Positions 61,101-64,000 of a DNA stretch of 64,000 nt are shown here, piece by piece; position 1 is the first letter of the stretch; each line of letters opens with the position of its first letter. Origin of the DNA: Neospora caninum Liverpool (lineage: Eukaryota > Apicomplexa > Conoidasida > Eucoccidiorida > Sarcocystidae); contig NC_018393.1 of NCBI RefSeq assembly GCF_000208865.1, forward strand, positions 3,428,714-3,492,713, written 5' to 3'. The position numbers and the translations under genes are program-made. Under the pieces are notes generated by a model that ran no database searches, was not told where the DNA came from, and worked only from the letters and a program-made list of their open reading frames with translations.

Positions 61101-64000
61101 TCCACTATCTCGTCCTCTGTGAACAGTGTAGATTTTTGCCGCCATCTTGTCGACAACTGGACTGACGGGGCGCGGCGCGCGTGGAAAGCAAGGAATTGCC
61201 TTCTACGCGCTGCAAGAGCTGCGCGCTCGACTTCACCCCTTCCTGCTCCAGCGGCGTCAGCCTCATATCTCTGGGGGGTTGCGTCTGCCTGGCTGGTCTC
61301 TCTTCCTGCGGTTCGGGCCTTCGTTTTTTGGGCTTCCTCAAAAGCTGCGGCTCTCGGCGCATCTCGCGAGCGCGGCCTTATCCCTGTGTCTGTGCTTCTC
61401 CGTTTCTCCGCAGTTTGGACAGGTCGCCCACGTCGACGTACAGCCGGGGCAACAGTCGGTTCGTGTCACGTTTGCCGATCCAGCAGCCGCTGCGGAGGCG
61501 GGGCGGAATGCCCCGCGTGCCTTTGGGACACCTGCTCTCGTCGTAAGCGCGCATGCGAAAAGACAAAGGCAACACATTCGTCGCGGCTGTTTGAACTGCA
61601 AGTCAACTCGCAAATCGAACCCACTTCTAGCCCTGTACAGTCAACCTATCGACCTGACGAAGGTCCCACCGATATGTGCATGTATACGTGAGTGTATACA
61701 TTCACACCTGTATGCGTACATCTTCATTCATGCATCAATATGAATTCATACATGATATATATATATATATATATGCGTATATATGCAGATGCAAATAGGT
61801 GACACATGAGTATATTTGCGTGTGTGCAAGTACATGGACAGCTATGTTTGCCGGAATGTGTTTCGCTTCGAACAGCGGCATCGCAGCGTACGGGGGGCGA
61901 GAGGTGTAAAGTGAGATACAAAACTGGAAAAGTCTCTGCACAGGGTGTTTCTGCTTCCGTCGCGGTCCCCTCCATTTAAAGTGTGGCTCTTTCCTTCGTG
62001 CATTGCCTCCGTTGTTTTCGCGAGGTCGTCTGTTTGCTGCGTTCGCGGCAGTCTCTCTGGGGGCCCTCACTGGCCTTCTGTGCAAATCTGCTTCGTCTAG
62101 GCTTCTCTGGCGTGTCGCAGGTCGAGGTAATTTCGCAGCTCAGTGGCGCCTCCGCAGCTGCCGTCTCCGCGTCACCTCCATCGGCGGCCCAGGGAGGCGC
62201 GTCGGCGAACGCCGTCCTTATTCACACGCCAGGCTCAAACAAATTTGTCTCGCCCGAATATGTGGAGAAGAAGGTAGGACCGAGCGAGAGAGGAGAGCAC
62301 GGCGAGCAGGAGGTGACGACGAAAAGGCGTAGGGCGGGAGCGGAGGACGAAGAACAAGCGCAGAACAGGCAGGCGAGTCGCACCGATCTGCCGGGTTTGA
62401 GTTCGGTGTGTGTTTTCAGAAACAGTTGGAGGAGCTGCAGCGGAAGAGAGAACAGTGTGCGAAGAAGAAACAGGAGTTGCTTACGAAGCTGACAGGCAGT
62501 CTACAGGTGCGCACCGCCTAGAGAAGGAAAGATCGAGAACGTGAAAAGCACTTTGCGTCGCGTTCTCTCTCTTGCTCTCTCTGTCCTTCCCTCTCCATGC
62601 CCTACCCTGCTGGCTTTGCCGTCTCTTTTTCGAGCCTGCTCCTGTTCGCCCACACGTCTTCATCTCGCGAATCGTGTTCTCTCTCCTCTATCTTTTATCT
62701 TTCCTGCCGCGCTCTGTTCTGTCTCTCTCCGCCTGCGCGCCTCTCGATCCTGTTTGTTCTTTCATGAGCCCATCGTTCACCTTTTCGTCTCCCCGCTCAT
62801 CTTTTGCCAGAAAGCCATCGCGCGCCTGACAGACGCGGAGACCCCCGAAAACGAAAAGGAGGCAGTGAGGGCCATGATTGCCTCCATCAAAGAGAAAATC
62901 TCTCTTCTCTCTGACGACAAGCAAAAAGGTAAACCCCAGGCAATAGGCCCACAGAGGGTACAGAAAACCAAAGGAGAGACAGGCGAGCAGAGGGACGGAG
63001 ACGCTGGTGGAAAGCTCATAAAAGCCTCTGCAGGTACTTTACAGCATTACACAGATAGATCCGCGCATATATGCATGGGCCTGTTTAAAGCGATAGGGGT
63101 AGCTGGATGGACACGCGCACATGAACCTTCCTGCCGGCTTCGGCATTGTGTCTGCCTGACCCTCCGTTTCCTTTCAGATGCTCGGCCAGAAGAGGAGGCG
63201 CGGCTGGAAGAGAAACTGCGACGTCTCCAAGCAGAAGCCTTCGCACGGGGTTTAAATCCGCGCCTTCTGCTCCAGCAGGCAGCCGCGCAAAATCCGTACA
63301 AACTCGATTTCCGAACGACTTACATCAAGTGTTCGGGTCCCTCTCTGGAGAACATTCAAGGTAAAGAACTCGCAGAGGCGAGGGACGATGCAACGGGGGG
63401 GAAGCTCGTCCAGAGGCCCCGCTGGCGATAGGGTAACCCACACAGAAGCAGTGTCAGCACGAAAGCACACCCGTGAGCCGCTGGGGTCTGGGATCTATTC
63501 TCGAGGCGCTTGCTTTTTGCACCGTAGACGAAGCCCGATCACTTCAAGAGAATGCGGACATCTTCACGGAGAGAAGACGAACAGGTGACGGGCAAACGCG
63601 GAAACGGGAGTGAAGCGTTTTCGCCTTGAACTACGCTCGCGTCGTGAAACTACCTGGCGATCGGGTGCTCTTTTCGCCTCCGGAGACGCTGTCTGTGACC
63701 AGCCGCCTACGCACCCCTGCGTGCTGCGAGCTTTCCTCGATTTCACGCCTCGCGCGTGGTCCACGAAGCGATGCCCTTGTCGCCTCTCGCCGCGAGGTGT
63801 CGCTTCTGCACACTGTTTCTGTCGCGCCCGTGGCATGCCCGCTCCTCGGCCATTTGCATCGGGGGCGGATCTGCTTCGGCGAATCTCTTCGCGACCGCAT
63901 GCCTGGGGACCCTGTGTCCCACAAGAAACACGAGAGAGCGCATGCCCCGTCTTGTGTGCTTTTTCCAGACCAAGAGACGTTCACGGAGTGGGTAATTGCT
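58190..64000 (+). CDS. RBM26/RBM27-like RNA-binding protein, 5' partial (runs off the right edge)
   Basis: Exons, all in phase: 58190-59021, 59497-59832, 60303-61081, 61414-61542, 62121-62273, 62420-62506, 62811-62928, 63178-63360, 63528-63584, 63969-64000 and beyond. The N-terminus (about 280 residues) is Arg/Asp/Glu/Ser-rich, like RS-type domains of nuclear RNA factors. It is followed by a Pro/Gly/His-rich segment. An RRM begins VVLRLSGVPGPLLT and resumes in the next exon with FGQVAHVDVQ, SVRVTFADPAAA and GTPALVV. Next is a Lys/Glu/Gln-rich coiled coil (KQLEELQRKREQC; CAKKKQELLTKL), then LEEKLRRLQAEA and KLDFRTTYIKCSG, which looks like the start of a second RRM. The order RRM, KKKQE-type coil, second RRM is that of RBM26/RBM27, nuclear proteins tied to exosome targeting and poly(A) RNA turnover. 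No CCCH finger was found before the RRM, which differs from animal RBM26. The end of the gene is outside the window. Confidence 0.75.
61757..61785. repeat. TA microsatellite in an RBM26-like intron
   Basis: A short (AT)n tract lies in the intron 61543-62120. Confidence 0.8.

Overview
The window reads as nuclear DNA of a coccidian apicomplexan, most likely Toxoplasma gondii or a very close relative. The genes carry many GT-AG introns of a few hundred bases. UTRs are long and pyrimidine-rich on the sense strand. Proteins of known families are interrupted by Ser/Ala/Arg/Glu-rich inserts. TA microsatellites sit in introns and intergenic DNA, and one fragment resembles mitochondrial cytochrome b. 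From memory, a CPSF30-YTH gene and a copper ATPase lie close together on T. gondii chromosome VIIa; this match was not searched. All exon models below were built by hand from open frames, GT/AG sites and phase, without transcript data.

Layout. 1-2089 (-): 3' partial low-complexity protein leaving the window on the left. 3876-11901 (+): a kinesin-14-like protein with a C-terminal motor and an altered P-loop; one intron holds a 23-copy 45-bp minisatellite. 12969-17546 (-): a B-box zinc-finger/coiled-coil protein. 18127-20709 (-): a small protein with a PARP-like fold lacking the catalytic triad. 24673-26922 (-): ATP12, the mitochondrial F1-ATPase assembly chaperone. 28165-31628 (+): CPSF4, a CPSF30 zinc-finger protein fused to a YTH m6A reader. 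36267-38264 (-): a membrane or secreted protein with ten acidic 14-residue repeats, set in gene-poor DNA. 41233-42898 (-): a three-exon gene for about 161 residues, easily missed because no exon is long. 44530-54802 (+): a 14-exon copper-transporting P1B ATPase. 58190-64000 (+): a 5' partial RBM26/RBM27-like RNA-binding protein.

Transcription is divergent at about 2.1-3.9 kb, 26.9-28.2 kb and 42.9-44.5 kb, and convergent at 11.9-13.0 kb. The genes form no operon and serve unrelated jobs: microtubule motor, mitochondrial ATP synthase assembly, mRNA 3'-end processing with m6A reading, copper transport, and RNA binding. The less ordinary points are the two apparently degenerate enzymes (kinesin and PARP fold), the minisatellite in which every unit carries a consensus-like 3' splice site, and the gene-poor island at 31.6-41.2 kb around the repeat protein.
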